This document shows, piece after piece, positions 50,174-57,943 of a DNA stretch of 64,000 bases (positions within the stretch are counted from its first letter, which is position 1; the number at the start of each line of letters is the position of its first letter). Source of the stretch: Sutcliffiella horikoshii (GTDB lineage Bacteria > Bacillota > Bacilli > Bacillales > Bacillaceae_I); the NCBI GenBank assembly GCA_001636495.1, contig KV440964.1, forward strand, positions 2,496,666 through 2,560,665, written 5' to 3'. The notes beneath the pieces are model-generated. The model was not told the origin of the DNA. It ran no database searches and saw only the letters and a list, made by a program, of their open reading frames with translations. Both the position numbers and the translations under genes were made by a program.

Positions 50174-50899
50174 TAGTTCGAGTTTATTTCTAAGTGATTT
50201 TACATAATTTCTGCTTACTGACAGCTTTTCCGTACTGTTTTTGAGTTCAAGCATATAGGCACCGTTAAACCAGGGGGTTAGTTTGGATATATAGTTCAAA
50301 TTCACAAGATAGCTTTTATGGATTCGAAAGAATGGGTACCCCGCTAGCCTTTCTTCCAAATCCTTCAAGGCGAGCTTCGATTCAAAGTTTGCCTCTTTCG
50401 TATAAATACGGGATATCCTGTCCTCACGGCTGATATAGAGAATGTCCGAAGGATCGAGATAATAAATTTCATTATCATGTTCTACAGCAAGTTTAGAGGA
50501 GGAGGTAGCTGTTAAAGCCTCCTTATCCGAATATAGGTGCTTATGAAGACGTTGGATGGTTTGTTCTAACTGTTCCTCTTCATAAGGTTTCAACAAATAA
50601 TCAACTGCTTCATGACGAAAAGCGTCTACAGCAAAGTTAGGATATGCGGTTGCAAAGACAATAAGGGGGGATTTTTTCAATTCTTTCAAATGCTTCGCAA
50701 CATCCAGCCCATTCATCTTAGGCATTTCAATATCGAGAAATACGACATCGGGTTGCTGTTGCATACATGCCACCAACGCGTCTTCTCCGGATGCAGCTTC
50801 ACCTACAATCTGTATCGAATCATATTCCCCCAGCAAGTGTTTCAGTTCATCGCGGCTATACCGTTCATCGTCCACTATTGTAATCTTTATTTTATCCAT
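50171..50899 (-). CDS. LytTR-type response regulator (LytT/BtsR-like)
   Basis: 242 residues. The receiver domain (1-120) has ITIVDDE at the start and the phosphoacceptor D56 in DVVFLDIEMPK. The C-terminal LytTR DNA-binding domain (about 145-242) has SREDRISRIYTKEANFESKLAL, FFRIHKSYLVNLNYISKL and ending SRNYVKSLRNKLEL. ATG 50899 is within the last codons of the kinase gene (8-base overlap). It probably controls the downstream cstA. Confidence 0.93.
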   Translation of the reverse strand: MDKIKITIVDDERYSRDELKHLLGEYDSIQIVGEAASGEDALVACMQQQPDVVFLDIEMPKMNGLDVAKHLKELKKSPLIVFATAYPNFAVDAFRHEAVDYLLKPYEEEQLEQTIQRLHKHLYSDKEALTATSSSKLAVEHDNEIYYLDPSDILYISREDRISRIYTKEANFESKLALKDLEERLAGYPFFRIHKSYLVNLNYISKLTPWFNGAYMLELKNSTEKLSVSRNYVKSLRNKLEL

Positions 50900-52652
50900 T
50901 TGGCCAATCATCCTCGTTTAATCTTTTATGAATGCGGAAGGAAACGGTGGTACCCTTGTCAGGTGCACTGTTAAAATGCAATTTGGATTCGTTTCCAAAC
51001 ATCATGGTCAGTCTCTTGTTGATATTATACAGTCCCACCCCTGTCCCGGTAGAAGATGTAACGAGTTCCCTACCAAGAAGCGAGATTCTCTCTTCGGACA
51101 TTCCTATTCCATTATCTGAAATAGAGATCAAAATATCAGTAGGTGTCGCTTTAATTTCGATGATGATTTGACAATCTTCGTTTACATCTTTTAATCCGTG
51201 CTTGACCGCATTTTCTACGATAGGTTGCATGGATAACGGCGGCACCAAATAGGGTAGGGCGGAATCCTCCACATCGTATACTACCGTTAAACGGTCTACA
51301 AAACGCGCCTCTTCTACAGAAAGATATGCCTGCACATGCTTGAGTTCCTCTCGCAACGTTGTCCATTTTACAGTTGTTGCCGTTAAATTCTGGCGGAAGA
51401 AACGTGATAGGGAAATGAGCAGGTTCCTGGCCTTTTTCGGGTCGGTCCTTATCAAGGATACAATAACATTTAAGGAATTGAACAGGAAGTGAGGACTAAT
51501 TTGAGCTTGAAGTGCTTTTATCTCCGCTTCCTTCGCCAGTTTAGAAGCCTTCTCGGCATCCGAAATTTCCAGCTGGTGGCTCATCAGGGAGCTTAGTCCT
51601 TTGATGAGCTGGATGACGACATTATCGATATCCTTTTCGGAAGAGAAATAGAACTTGAGGGTTCCCACTGTTTTCTCCCTCTTTTTCAATGGTGCAATAA
51701 CAACTGCTCCTAATGGACAGCTTGAGTCTTGACATTGGATGTCGTTTTTACCGGCTACCAAAAGATTTCCAAGTTCAAGTACTTGCTTTGTGCTATATGT
51801 CTGAATGGGCGAAAGGGGGCGGTGGTGATCATTCCCTATGCCAACATGAGCTAATATCTGTTCCTTATCGGTCATGGCAACCGCACTTGCATTCACTTCA
51901 TTGTATATGATTTTACATGTCTCCTCGGCTGAGTCTATATTTAACCCTTTCCTTAAGTGAGTGAGGGTGTTTTCGGCAAGTGACAGCGCTTTTTGTGCCT
52001 GAACCGCCCCCACTTTTTCCTCTTCATTAATCACAGCCAATATGATCAAGAAAAATAGGGCGGAACCTACTCCATTCGCCAATATCATCGGAAGTCCGAT
52101 GCTTTCTACAAGACTCAGGGCTCTCTCAAAAGGCTGCGAGCCGACCAGGATAATGCCCATTTGGATGGCTTCAGCTAATGCCCCTGTTAAAAGGGCCACC
52201 TTGACGCTAATCCGTTTTCCTTTGTATTTACTCCTTATAAACCCTGCCAATAGTCCAGCTACAATGGCGGAAAATCCGCAGGAAAAAGCAGTAAATCCAC
52301 CTAAACTCATCCGATGGATACCTGCTATCACCCCGGCACCAACCCCCACTTTATATCCACCGAGGAGTCCTGCCATCACGATACCAATGACACGAGAATT
52401 AGCTATTGCTTCTGTCTGGCTCAATTCCGTGATCCATCGGTTAAAGCCCAAGGTTTCCGTACTGAAGGTCAGTCCTGTGTATGTACCAACTATCCCGAAA
52501 AAGCCAAAGAAAAGAATGGCATAAAATTGCTGATCCCTTCCAATCTGCTGACGGTTGATCAGTTGACGGAAGAAAGGGAGCCTTGTCATGATGAAGGCCA
52601 CTGTTACAATGATTCCGAGGCGCTCTAGCATCGTAAGTAGTAATTCGAACAT
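50892..52652 (-). CDS. LytS-type sensor histidine kinase
   Basis: 586 residues. N-terminal 5TM-5TMR_LYT sensor (about 1-205), a GAF-like domain (about 225-350), the His-kinase segment ISPHFLFNSLNVIVSLIRTDP with the phosphorylated His, and an HATPase_c domain (NAVKHGLKD, ISDNGIGM, GTGVGLYNINKRL). BtsS/LytS kinases sense pyruvate or a membrane-linked signal. GGAGCG precedes the ATG. Forms a two-gene operon with the LytTR regulator, in front of cstA. Confidence 0.93.
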   Translation of the reverse strand: MFELLLTMLERLGIIVTVAFIMTRLPFFRQLINRQQIGRDQQFYAILFFGFFGIVGTYTGLTFSTETLGFNRWITELSQTEAIANSRVIGIVMAGLLGGYKVGVGAGVIAGIHRMSLGGFTAFSCGFSAIVAGLLAGFIRSKYKGKRISVKVALLTGALAEAIQMGIILVGSQPFERALSLVESIGLPMILANGVGSALFFLIILAVINEEEKVGAVQAQKALSLAENTLTHLRKGLNIDSAEETCKIIYNEVNASAVAMTDKEQILAHVGIGNDHHRPLSPIQTYSTKQVLELGNLLVAGKNDIQCQDSSCPLGAVVIAPLKKREKTVGTLKFYFSSEKDIDNVVIQLIKGLSSLMSHQLEISDAEKASKLAKEAEIKALQAQISPHFLFNSLNVIVSLIRTDPKKARNLLISLSRFFRQNLTATTVKWTTLREELKHVQAYLSVEEARFVDRLTVVYDVEDSALPYLVPPLSMQPIVENAVKHGLKDVNEDCQIIIEIKATPTDILISISDNGIGMSEERISLLGRELVTSSTGTGVGLYNINKRLTMMFGNESKLHFNSAPDKGTTVSFRIHKRLNEDDWPNG

Positions 52653-52756
52653 TGATTCACGCTCCAGAAATTTTCATGATGTGATAATGGTAGCATATCC
52701 AAAGTCTCCCGTTAAGATTTAACTAAAGCCACTATCCCAATGTTTAAATAGCAAAG

Positions 52757-52799
52757 AAAAACGGCCTATTCCAATCCGCTAAAGGATGGAATAAGCCTT
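52757..52799 (-). terminator. Intrinsic terminator of tnrA
   Basis: Read on the minus strand, GGCTTATTCCA pairs with TGGAATAGGCC around a 12-base loop and runs into GTTTTTC. Confidence 0.75.
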
Positions 52800-52844
52800 G
52801 GGGTGCAGTACTTATATTTATTACTTTTATTCTAAAAATGTTAA

Positions 52845-53168
52845 TCAACTTCTATTTTGTTTAAAATGTGCCTGAATTTGGCCTTTCAGCATTTGCTTCT
52901 TCCAATTTTCATTCTCTTTTTCTTTCTTTTTCCACTCTCTGCGTATTTCATGTGTTTGTACGCCCTCTTCCATCTGATTGGCGATTTCCATAAGGCGCTC
53001 TACATCTGAGAAAGAGTATTTCCTGATTCCAGAACCGGAACGAGCGGGAAATATCAATTTCCGCTCTTCGTAGTACCTGATTTGTCTTTCCGATAAACCT
53101 GTAAGATCACGAACAGTGCCGATTGAGATGACTTTTCTCTCTTTTAAAGAAGGGTCTTCCTGTGTCAT
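52845..53168 (-). CDS. tnrA: Nitrogen-metabolism regulator TnrA (MerR family)
   Basis: 107 residues. The MerR helix-turn-helix and wing read [20 protein letters not shown] and [20 protein letters not shown]; then [21 protein letters not shown] and a C-terminal [16 protein letters not shown]. The C-terminal end resembles the TnrA part that binds feedback-inhibited glutamine synthetase, and lacks the extended GlnR tail. TnrA switches on nitrogen-scavenging genes when glutamine is scarce. Monocistronic; the upstream region has a TnrA box and TATAAT consistent with autoactivation. Confidence 0.93.
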   Translation of the reverse strand: MTQEDPSLKERKVISIGTVRDLTGLSERQIRYYEERKLIFPARSGSGIRKYSFSDVERLMEIANQMEEGVQTHEIRREWKKKEKENENWKKQMLKGQIQAHFKQNRS

Positions 53169-53203
53169 GGCAAATCACATCCTATTCTACATCTCTTACA
53201 GTC

Positions 53204-53209
53204 ATTATA
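53204..53209 (-). promoter_or_regulatory. -10 element of the tnrA promoter
   Basis: A perfect TATAAT on the minus strand, preceded by TAC. The position 17 bases upstream reads AGGAAC, a poor -35, as expected for an activator-dependent promoter. Confidence 0.7.
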
Positions 53210-53239
53210 GTACAAATAAAGGGGAAGTTCCTGTGTGTT

Positions 53240-53256
53240 TGTCAGAATTCCTTACA
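53240..53256 (-). promoter_or_regulatory. TnrA/GlnR box upstream of tnrA
   Basis: TGTCAGAATTCCTTACA matches TGTNA-N7-TNACA at every fixed position. Its centre (53248) is about 50 bases upstream of the start point expected from the TATAAT at 53204-53209, which is the known position for TnrA-activated promoters. Confidence 0.8.
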
Positions 53257-53358
53257 ATTAAATCTCTTCTATAGATTATTTCATGTTAAGACTTCTGACA
53301 TAAAGGAGGAAGAATAGGAAGATATCGTCTAAACTTTCTCTAAAGAGAGGTGAGGCAA

Positions 53359-53541
53359 TTGTCTAAAATTCTAAAGAATGCCATTAATGATGCAAGAGAA
53401 TTCTATATTGAAAAGCTTATTGCAACAGGTTATTTTCTGGATCACGGACTTCTTTCCTCGTACACGCTAAGTGAACTCCAAAAGGAATATTCAACTTTGA
53501 TAGATAAGGGGGAGGGAGTAGGATGGAAGCAAAGCAACTAA
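53359..53541 (+). CDS. FbpA-like small basic protein, 60 aa
   Basis: TTG 53359 lies six bases after AGAGGTG. The product begins MSKILKNAINDAREFYIEKL and contains IATGYFLDHGLLSSYTLSEL followed by QKEYSTL, which matches the pattern of Fur-regulated basic protein A in Bacillus from memory. FbpA works with the sRNA FsrA in iron-sparing; a paralogous, non-iron role is equally possible because no Fur box was found. It overlaps the next small gene by 19 bases. Confidence 0.65.
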   Translation: MSKILKNAINDAREFYIEKLIATGYFLDHGLLSSYTLSELQKEYSTLIDKGEGVGWKQSN

Positions 53542-53672
53542 GCGATTCAATGAAATTGGCCTATTACATTATCAGATTGGATCGTGAGCGGGATGAAGTT
53601 TGGGAGGAGTTGCTTAAGGCGGAAGGGAATCGTGCTTTGGAATTATTGAGATATGTCCAAAATTACAAATAG
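53523..53672 (+). CDS. Small helical protein, 49 aa
   Basis: ATG 53523 overlaps the end of the FbpA-like gene; GGGGGAGGG provides a ribosome binding site. The product is predicted all-helical: MEAKQLSDSMKLAYYIIRLD then RERDEVWEELLKAEGNRALE. No family recognised. The frame ends at a weak hairpin at 53672-53703, after which the repeat region begins. Confidence 0.6.
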   Translation: MEAKQLSDSMKLAYYIIRLDRERDEVWEELLKAEGNRALELLRYVQNYK

Positions 53673-53728
53673 GCTGACTCCTTTATGAGGATTCAGTCCT
53701 TTGTTTAAGTATAAGAAAGTGTATAATT

Positions 53729-53858
53729 CTGTTGATTTCCGTTCCAGGCGCTTCGCTTGCCTGCGGGCGGTCCGTGAGCCTCCTCACTCCGCTTCAAGGG
53801 TCTCACCTGTCCCTTCCTCCCGCTGGCGTCTTCGCGCCTTCCACTCCAATCAACAAGG
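53729..53858 (-). repeat. GC-rich palindromic repeat, subfamily R, copy 2
   Basis: CTGTTGATTTCCGTTCCAGG ... CTCCAATCAACAAGG, nearly identical to the copy at 25630-25745 plus a short extra segment ACTCCGCTTCAAGGGTCTC in the core. Left flank AAGAAAGTGTATAATT is also shared. Confidence 0.8.
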
Positions 53859-53910
53859 AAATACCATTTCGGAAAGGATAACTAAAAACTATCTAACAGA
53901 GGTGACTGGT

Positions 53911-53945
53911 TTCTAGCTGTGTATTGGAGAAAATGTCGTATATTG
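53911..53945 (+). repeat. Truncated left arm of a subfamily P palindromic repeat
   Basis: TTCTAGCTGTGTATTGGAGA and AAATGTCG match the left arm at 25826, then similarity stops. It lies between the R copy and the tandem 52-bp units. Confidence 0.5.
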
Positions 53946-54030
53946 CTTTAAAATGCGCATTATCTGTGTGCGATGTACTGCAGCCGCACAAATTCTTGTC
54001 CCTCGGCCGAGTAGCAATATCATCAATCTG

Positions 54031-54190
54031 GTTATGAAGACCTCTCTGGGGTGAAAATTGAAGTGGAGAGGTCTTCATCATCAGAGTTATGAAAACCTCT
54101 CTAACGTGAAAATCGAGATAGAGAGGTCTTCATCCTGGTTAGAAAAGACCTCCCAGCGGTAGAGAATACGTCAAGAAGGCTTTCACCAAG
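54031..54190. repeat. Tandem array of 52-bp hairpin units, locus 2
   Basis: Units starting GTTATGAAGACCTCTCT at 54031, GTTATGAAAACCTCTCT at 54086 (55 bases, one extra CAT) and a diverged unit at 54138, then a sequence shared with the end of locus 1 (TTCACCAAG). It is followed by a P-type palindrome at 54207, exactly the arrangement of locus 1. The 53673-54399 gap is fully made of these repeats. Confidence 0.8.
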
Positions 54191-54206
54191 TATTTAATAT
54201 ATTTTT

Positions 54207-54340
54207 CAGCTGTGAATTGGAGCAAATGGCGAAGACTCCAGCGGGGGAGTAGCGACAATCTTGAGACCCCGCAGTGAAACGAGGACGCTCAAGATTGTCG
54301 CTCCGCGGAAAGCGCGGCCATTTGCGGAAAGGAACAGCGG
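54207..54340 (+). repeat. GC-rich palindromic repeat, subfamily P, copy 3
   Basis: CAGCTGTGAATTGGAGCAAA ... GCCATTTGCGGAAAGGAACA. The inner arms GCGACAATCTTGAG and CTCAAGATTGTCGC are fully complementary here, as are GCAAATGGC and GCCATTTGC, so it can form a large cruciform or RNA hairpin. Confidence 0.85.
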
Positions 54341-54399
54341 CAATTAACATAACAAAAGGACCGGGCGGTTTTTACCCTGTTTTTCTTATTAGGGTATTT

Positions 54400-55248
54400 C
54401 TAGATTTCCAGATAGTGACGATATAGATAATAGAGGTATCGGTCACAAGAGATGGAATCTTTATTGTGGAAAATGATAGGGTGATAATTCTTTGCTCGAA
54501 CAATATCGCGTTGATTTAAAAACAGCTTTGCCAAGTGTGTGAAAGAAGGTCTTGCCACATAATCCGTCAGATAGGCCGGTTGGTCACTGTCCGGCTTCCT
54601 AGTTCCATTCAAAAATTCAATGATATAATCCGCATCCTTTATTCCAAGTCCATGCCCGAAATACTTCCCGCCACCCATTACCACAGCATTTTCCCCTCTC
54701 CACCAAAAGGTAATGGGATTATAATCCGGATTTTTAAAGTAAACGACATCACCCGGAATAAAGTGATACGTGTGAGTGGACTGCATAACAAGATCAGAAT
54801 CAAAATGCCAGCTATATAAAAAAAGTTCTTGGAAGTATTTATTAAAGAACTGTTCACCGACTGTATTAAGAATTGCATGATAATAAATCATTACAATAGC
54901 TGTAGCGCATTCGTAGGCATACTCCCCGCTGTTTGTAAAAATATCAGAAATAGCATCAGATGGTTTTACGTCTTTTCTCAGTAATAAACCGCCAGTATCA
55001 GTTACCTGCCAGAATACAGGGTTACTCTGGGTGCCAGCGAATGTTTCAAATCGCGCTTCCCCTTTTGCCATTAGGTTGGAACTGGCAACAATGTTATTCC
55101 GTAAGGCTATTTCAAATTCCAATTCTTCCGGACTATCATAAGAGTAAGTCTCTTGGTCATCAAGTAAACGTTTAAATATAGTTTCTTCCAATCCCTTAAA
55201 CGGAAATACGGAGGTATCTGAAACAGATTCTCCTGCTATAAGAATCAT
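54400..55248 (-). CDS. tgl: Protein-glutamine gamma-glutamyltransferase Tgl (spore coat crosslinking)
   Basis: 282 residues. The catalytic Cys is C114 in AYECATAIVMIYY, matching the Tgl active site; other matches to B. subtilis Tgl are GDVVYFKNPDYNP, WRGENAVVMGGGKYFGHGLG and FETFAGTQSNPVFWQV. Tgl makes epsilon-(gamma-glutamyl)lysine bonds between coat proteins late in sporulation. It is about 37 residues longer at the C-terminus than the 245-residue B. subtilis protein (HPIIFHNKDSISCDRYLYYL). ATG 55248 with GAGGG upstream is preferred over 55308. Confidence 0.9.
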   Translation of the reverse strand: MILIAGESVSDTSVFPFKGLEETIFKRLLDDQETYSYDSPEELEFEIALRNNIVASSNLMAKGEARFETFAGTQSNPVFWQVTDTGGLLLRKDVKPSDAISDIFTNSGEYAYECATAIVMIYYHAILNTVGEQFFNKYFQELFLYSWHFDSDLVMQSTHTYHFIPGDVVYFKNPDYNPITFWWRGENAVVMGGGKYFGHGLGIKDADYIIEFLNGTRKPDSDQPAYLTDYVARPSFTHLAKLFLNQRDIVRAKNYHPIIFHNKDSISCDRYLYYLYRHYLEI

Positions 55249-55388
55249 ATTATCCCTCTTTTCAAAAGGCTCTTTTCGTAAACTTTGTTGCTTTTTCGTA
55301 TTTTTCAACCAACCGTTATATTCCTTACTATCGTGCTCTTTTCCCGGCTATCCGGATAGGTTTTATGCCCACCTTAGAGTCTTTATGC

Positions 55389-55453
55389 GGTAAAAAGTCC
55401 AATTGCCGACTTTTTACAAGTGAATAGCAACAATCTTTGAGAAAAGAGCTTTT
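55389..55453 (-). repeat. Dispersed ~63-bp repeat with AAAAAGTC hairpin, copy B
   Basis: On the minus strand AGCTCTTTTCTCAAAGATTG then TTGCTATTCACTTGT and AAAAAGTC ... GACTTTTT. Mismatches to copy A (4374) are few. It lies in the 327-base gap between tgl and the cobW gene; apart from it and the terminator at 55534 the gap shows nothing convincing. Confidence 0.75.
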
Positions 55454-55533
55454 CAAAATACCGATTTTATCTCTAATATTAAGGATATTCGTGTTTCTAC
55501 TAATCATGATTGAAAAACCGCGTGCCATAATAA

Positions 55534-55567
55534 AAGCTCCTATTCACTAAAGAATTAGGAGCTTATG
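55534..55567 (-). terminator. Intrinsic terminator of the CobW-like gene
   Basis: AAGCTCCTAATTC and GAATAGGAGCTT pair around TTTAGT on the minus strand, followed by TTATTA. Confidence 0.8.
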
Positions 55568-55576
55568 ATAAAGAAA

Positions 55577-56497
55577 TTATTTATTTTCCAACGATGCTAG
55601 TTGTTGTTTTAGCAGGTCGATGTTTAAATCTTCCCCAATAATGACGAGATTAAGAGGTACTTTCACAAGTTCTTTCAAATATAGTGGTGTCCCGTACGAG
55701 TATTGAAAAAGGTACACGCTACTAGTATGCTCAAAGGAAAGATAGCCTTTGATTCTATAAACAGAATCAGGAAGGTTTCTTAGCCAGTCTTCAAATTCAT
55801 CCAAATCAATTTGGGTGGAAAACTGATAGACGAATGTTTTTAAATGAAGTGCTTTGTTGACATGTGCTCCTGCATGACTTCCTTTTTCTAGTTGTTTCGT
55901 TCGCTTCCAACTGTTATCAGGAATCTTTGCGTAAGTGGTAAGAAGGGTATTTGCATGTGGGTTAATGGACTGCAACTCAAACAAGATGCTAGACACTTCT
56001 CCCTCGCTTAGTAAATCCGTTTTATTGAGGATTAGCATATCGGCATGTTTCACTTGTTCCCTGATCAACTGTCTAACTTGAACAGACAAGCTTGCCCGGT
56101 CTTTCCATCGAAGGACATCCAGCAGGGTAATGATGCGGGCACCTGAGAATCTATCTGCAAAAATCGGAGAGAGGACTGTATCCAAAACTTCAATGGGGTG
56201 GGCCGCACCAGTGGTTTCTATATAGATAGCCTCCAACTCTTTATCCATCAACAGCCCTTGCATCGTAGATTCTAATTTTTCCTGTATGGTACAGCAAATA
56301 CAACCGTCGAAAAGCTCAGATAGAGGGGTATCTTCTGGAACGGAATCAGAATCGATGGATACCTTGCCAAGCTCATTCATTACTACGGCTACTTTTCGAT
56401 TTTCCTTTTGCTCTTGTTGCAGCATTTGGGTTAATAAAGTCGTTTTTCCACTTCCTAAAAACCCAGATAATATGTAAACTTCCACTTTCCTGTTCAT
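55577..56497 (-). CDS. CobW/COG0523 family metallochaperone GTPase
   Basis: 306 residues. Walker A is GFLGSGKTTLL (12-22), the metal-binding CxCC motif C66-I-C68-C69 lies in FDGCICCTIQE, and the guanine specificity motif is ILNKTD. A C-terminal CobW_C domain follows (from about 220). Such GTPases insert or deliver zinc or cobalt; ZagA (YciC) in B. subtilis is the zinc example. AGGAGGT is well placed before the ATG. No Zur box (TCGTAAT-type) was found upstream, so zinc control is not supported here. Confidence 0.9.
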   Translation of the reverse strand: MNRKVEVYILSGFLGSGKTTLLTQMLQQEQKENRKVAVVMNELGKVSIDSDSVPEDTPLSELFDGCICCTIQEKLESTMQGLLMDKELEAIYIETTGAAHPIEVLDTVLSPIFADRFSGARIITLLDVLRWKDRASLSVQVRQLIREQVKHADMLILNKTDLLSEGEVSSILFELQSINPHANTLLTTYAKIPDNSWKRTKQLEKGSHAGAHVNKALHLKTFVYQFSTQIDLDEFEDWLRNLPDSVYRIKGYLSFEHTSSVYLFQYSYGTPLYLKELVKVPLNLVIIGEDLNIDLLKQQLASLENK

Positions 56498-56632
56498 TTA
56501 TTGAAACCTCCTGCTTAATATATTCTTACATTTTATCACACTAACTAAAAAGCTTACCAAGCATACCATTAGGATTTTAAGATTGTTATTGCTATAATTC
56601 ATCTAAATAATAATTATAAGGTGGGAGTAGGG

Positions 56633-57586
56633 ATGACTGAAAAATTTGAAATGGCCACTTTTGCCGGAGGATGTTTTTGGTGTATGGTTAAACCTTTCGA
56701 TGAACAAGCGGGAATCGAAAAGGTTGTTTCTGGGTATACGGGAGGACACACAGAAGATCCGTCCTATAAAGAAGTGTGTTCTGAAACAACAGGACATTAT
56801 GAAGCGGTTCAAATTACATTTAATCCTCAGGTTTTTCCCTATGAGGAATTGTTGAATGTTTTTTGGAGCCAGATTGATCCGACAGATCCAGGTGGTCAGT
56901 TCCACGACCGTGGCGATTCCTATCGAACAGCCATTTTTTATCACACAGAGGAGCAAAGGGAGCTTGCTGAAAAGTCGAAGCAAACACTGGATCAGAGCGG
57001 CAGATTCAAGGACCCTATCGTTACCAATATTCTACCTGCCAAATCTTTCTATCCTGCTGAAGATTATCATCAAGATTATTATAAGAAAAATCCTTTCCGT
57101 TATAAAATGTATCAGGCAGGTTCCGGTCGGGCGGCCTTTATAAAAGAGCATTGGAAAAAAACAGATATGGATTTAAAAAATAAACTAACCCCTATACAGT
57201 TTGAAGTAACACAGAATAACGGCACCGAGCCCCCGTTCAAAAATGAATTCTGGAATCATATCGAAGAAGGCATATACGTTGATATAGTATCAGGCGAGCC
57301 TTTGTTCAGCTCTTTAGATAAATACGATGCCGGCTGCGGATGGCCAAGCTTCACTAAGCCAATAGATAAAGATACGATAAAAGAAGAGATGGATGTTAGT
57401 CATCGTATGGTGCGTACAGAAGTACGCAGTAAGCAAGCGGACTCTCATCTTGGACACGTTTTTGAAGATGGACCAGTAGAAAAGGGTGGACTAAGATACT
57501 GCATCAACTCTGCTTCCTTGCGTTTCATTCCTGTAAGTGAGCTGGAAAAAGAAGGCTATGGAGAGTACAAAAGATTGTTTTCATGA
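56633..57586 (+). CDS. msrAB: Bifunctional peptide-methionine sulfoxide reductase MsrA/MsrB
   Basis: 317-residue fusion. MsrA domain (1-155) has the catalytic C14 in FAGGCFWC, and reduces the S-epimer of methionine sulfoxide. MsrB domain (about 170-317) has [20 protein letters not shown] and the catalytic Cys near 290 in [11 protein letters not shown], for the R-epimer. The zinc CxxC pairs of many MsrB proteins are missing, as is common in Firmicutes. ATG 56633 follows AAGGTGGGAG. In B. subtilis msrA and msrB are separate genes. A P-type repeat lies between its stop and the terminator. Confidence 0.95.
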   Translation: MTEKFEMATFAGGCFWCMVKPFDEQAGIEKVVSGYTGGHTEDPSYKEVCSETTGHYEAVQITFNPQVFPYEELLNVFWSQIDPTDPGGQFHDRGDSYRTAIFYHTEEQRELAEKSKQTLDQSGRFKDPIVTNILPAKSFYPAEDYHQDYYKKNPFRYKMYQAGSGRAAFIKEHWKKTDMDLKNKLTPIQFEVTQNNGTEPPFKNEFWNHIEEGIYVDIVSGEPLFSSLDKYDAGCGWPSFTKPIDKDTIKEEMDVSHRMVRTEVRSKQADSHLGHVFEDGPVEKGGLRYCINSASLRFIPVSELEKEGYGEYKRLFS

Positions 57587-57627
57587 TAAATGCTTTTAAA
57601 AGTAAGTTGTTGATTATGACCTGTTTC

Positions 57628-57772
57628 TAGCTGGTGATTGGAGCAAAAGGCGTAGACTCCAGCGGGAGGGTAGCGACAATCTTGAGACCCCGCAGTGAAA
57701 CGAGGAGGCTCAAGGTCGCCCCGCGGAAAGCGAAGCCTATTGCGGAAATCAACAGCGGCGTTTAACAGAGCC
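57628..57772 (+). repeat. GC-rich palindromic repeat, subfamily P, copy 4
   Basis: TAGCTGGTGATTGGAGCAAA ... TTGCGGAAATCAACAGCGGC then GTTTAACAGAGCC. It carries the arms seen separately at 15048 and 42086. The inserted element separates msrAB from its probable terminator at 57796. Confidence 0.85.
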
Positions 57773-57795
57773 ATGATAATGATAGTCAGAAAAGA

Positions 57796-57828
57796 GGAGT
57801 GCAGCGAGCACTCCTCTTTTTCTGTCAA
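57796..57828. terminator. Intrinsic terminator, probably of msrAB
   Basis: AGAGGAGTGC and GCACTCCTCT pair perfectly around AGCGA and are followed by TTTTCT. No other gene ends nearby. The rest of the 57587-57943 interval is the repeat and leader of the chemoreceptor gene. Confidence 0.85.
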
Positions 57829-57943
57829 ATTTCAACAAAATAGCAGAATTATTGCAGGATTTAGGAAGGAGTATGAAGAATACATAAATAGAATTCTTAA
57901 GAAAAGAGATAGAAGCAAGGACTATGGAGTGGGGGATTTTGCA

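Noticed and set aside
53701-53916. 71-codon frame rich in Arg/Ser/Pro
   Set aside because: Lies wholly in the R-type repeat; the composition is an artefact of its GC-rich core.
55328-55528. 66-codon minus-strand frame beginning MARGFSIMISRN behind an AGGAGC sequence
   Set aside because: The AGGAGC is part of the cobW terminator stem, and the second half of the frame runs through the dispersed AAAAAGTC repeat. Coding is unlikely, though a fused remnant cannot be excluded.
56498-56632. Zur box between cobW and msrAB (AATAATAATTATAA)
   Set aside because: AT-rich palindromic look only; the TCGTAAT-N-ATTACGA ends are missing.
57695-57943. N-terminal extension of the chemoreceptor into the palindromic repeat
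   Set aside because: The extension translates the GC-rich repeat ([11 protein letters not shown]) and a terminator hairpin; ATG 57944 has its own ribosome binding site.
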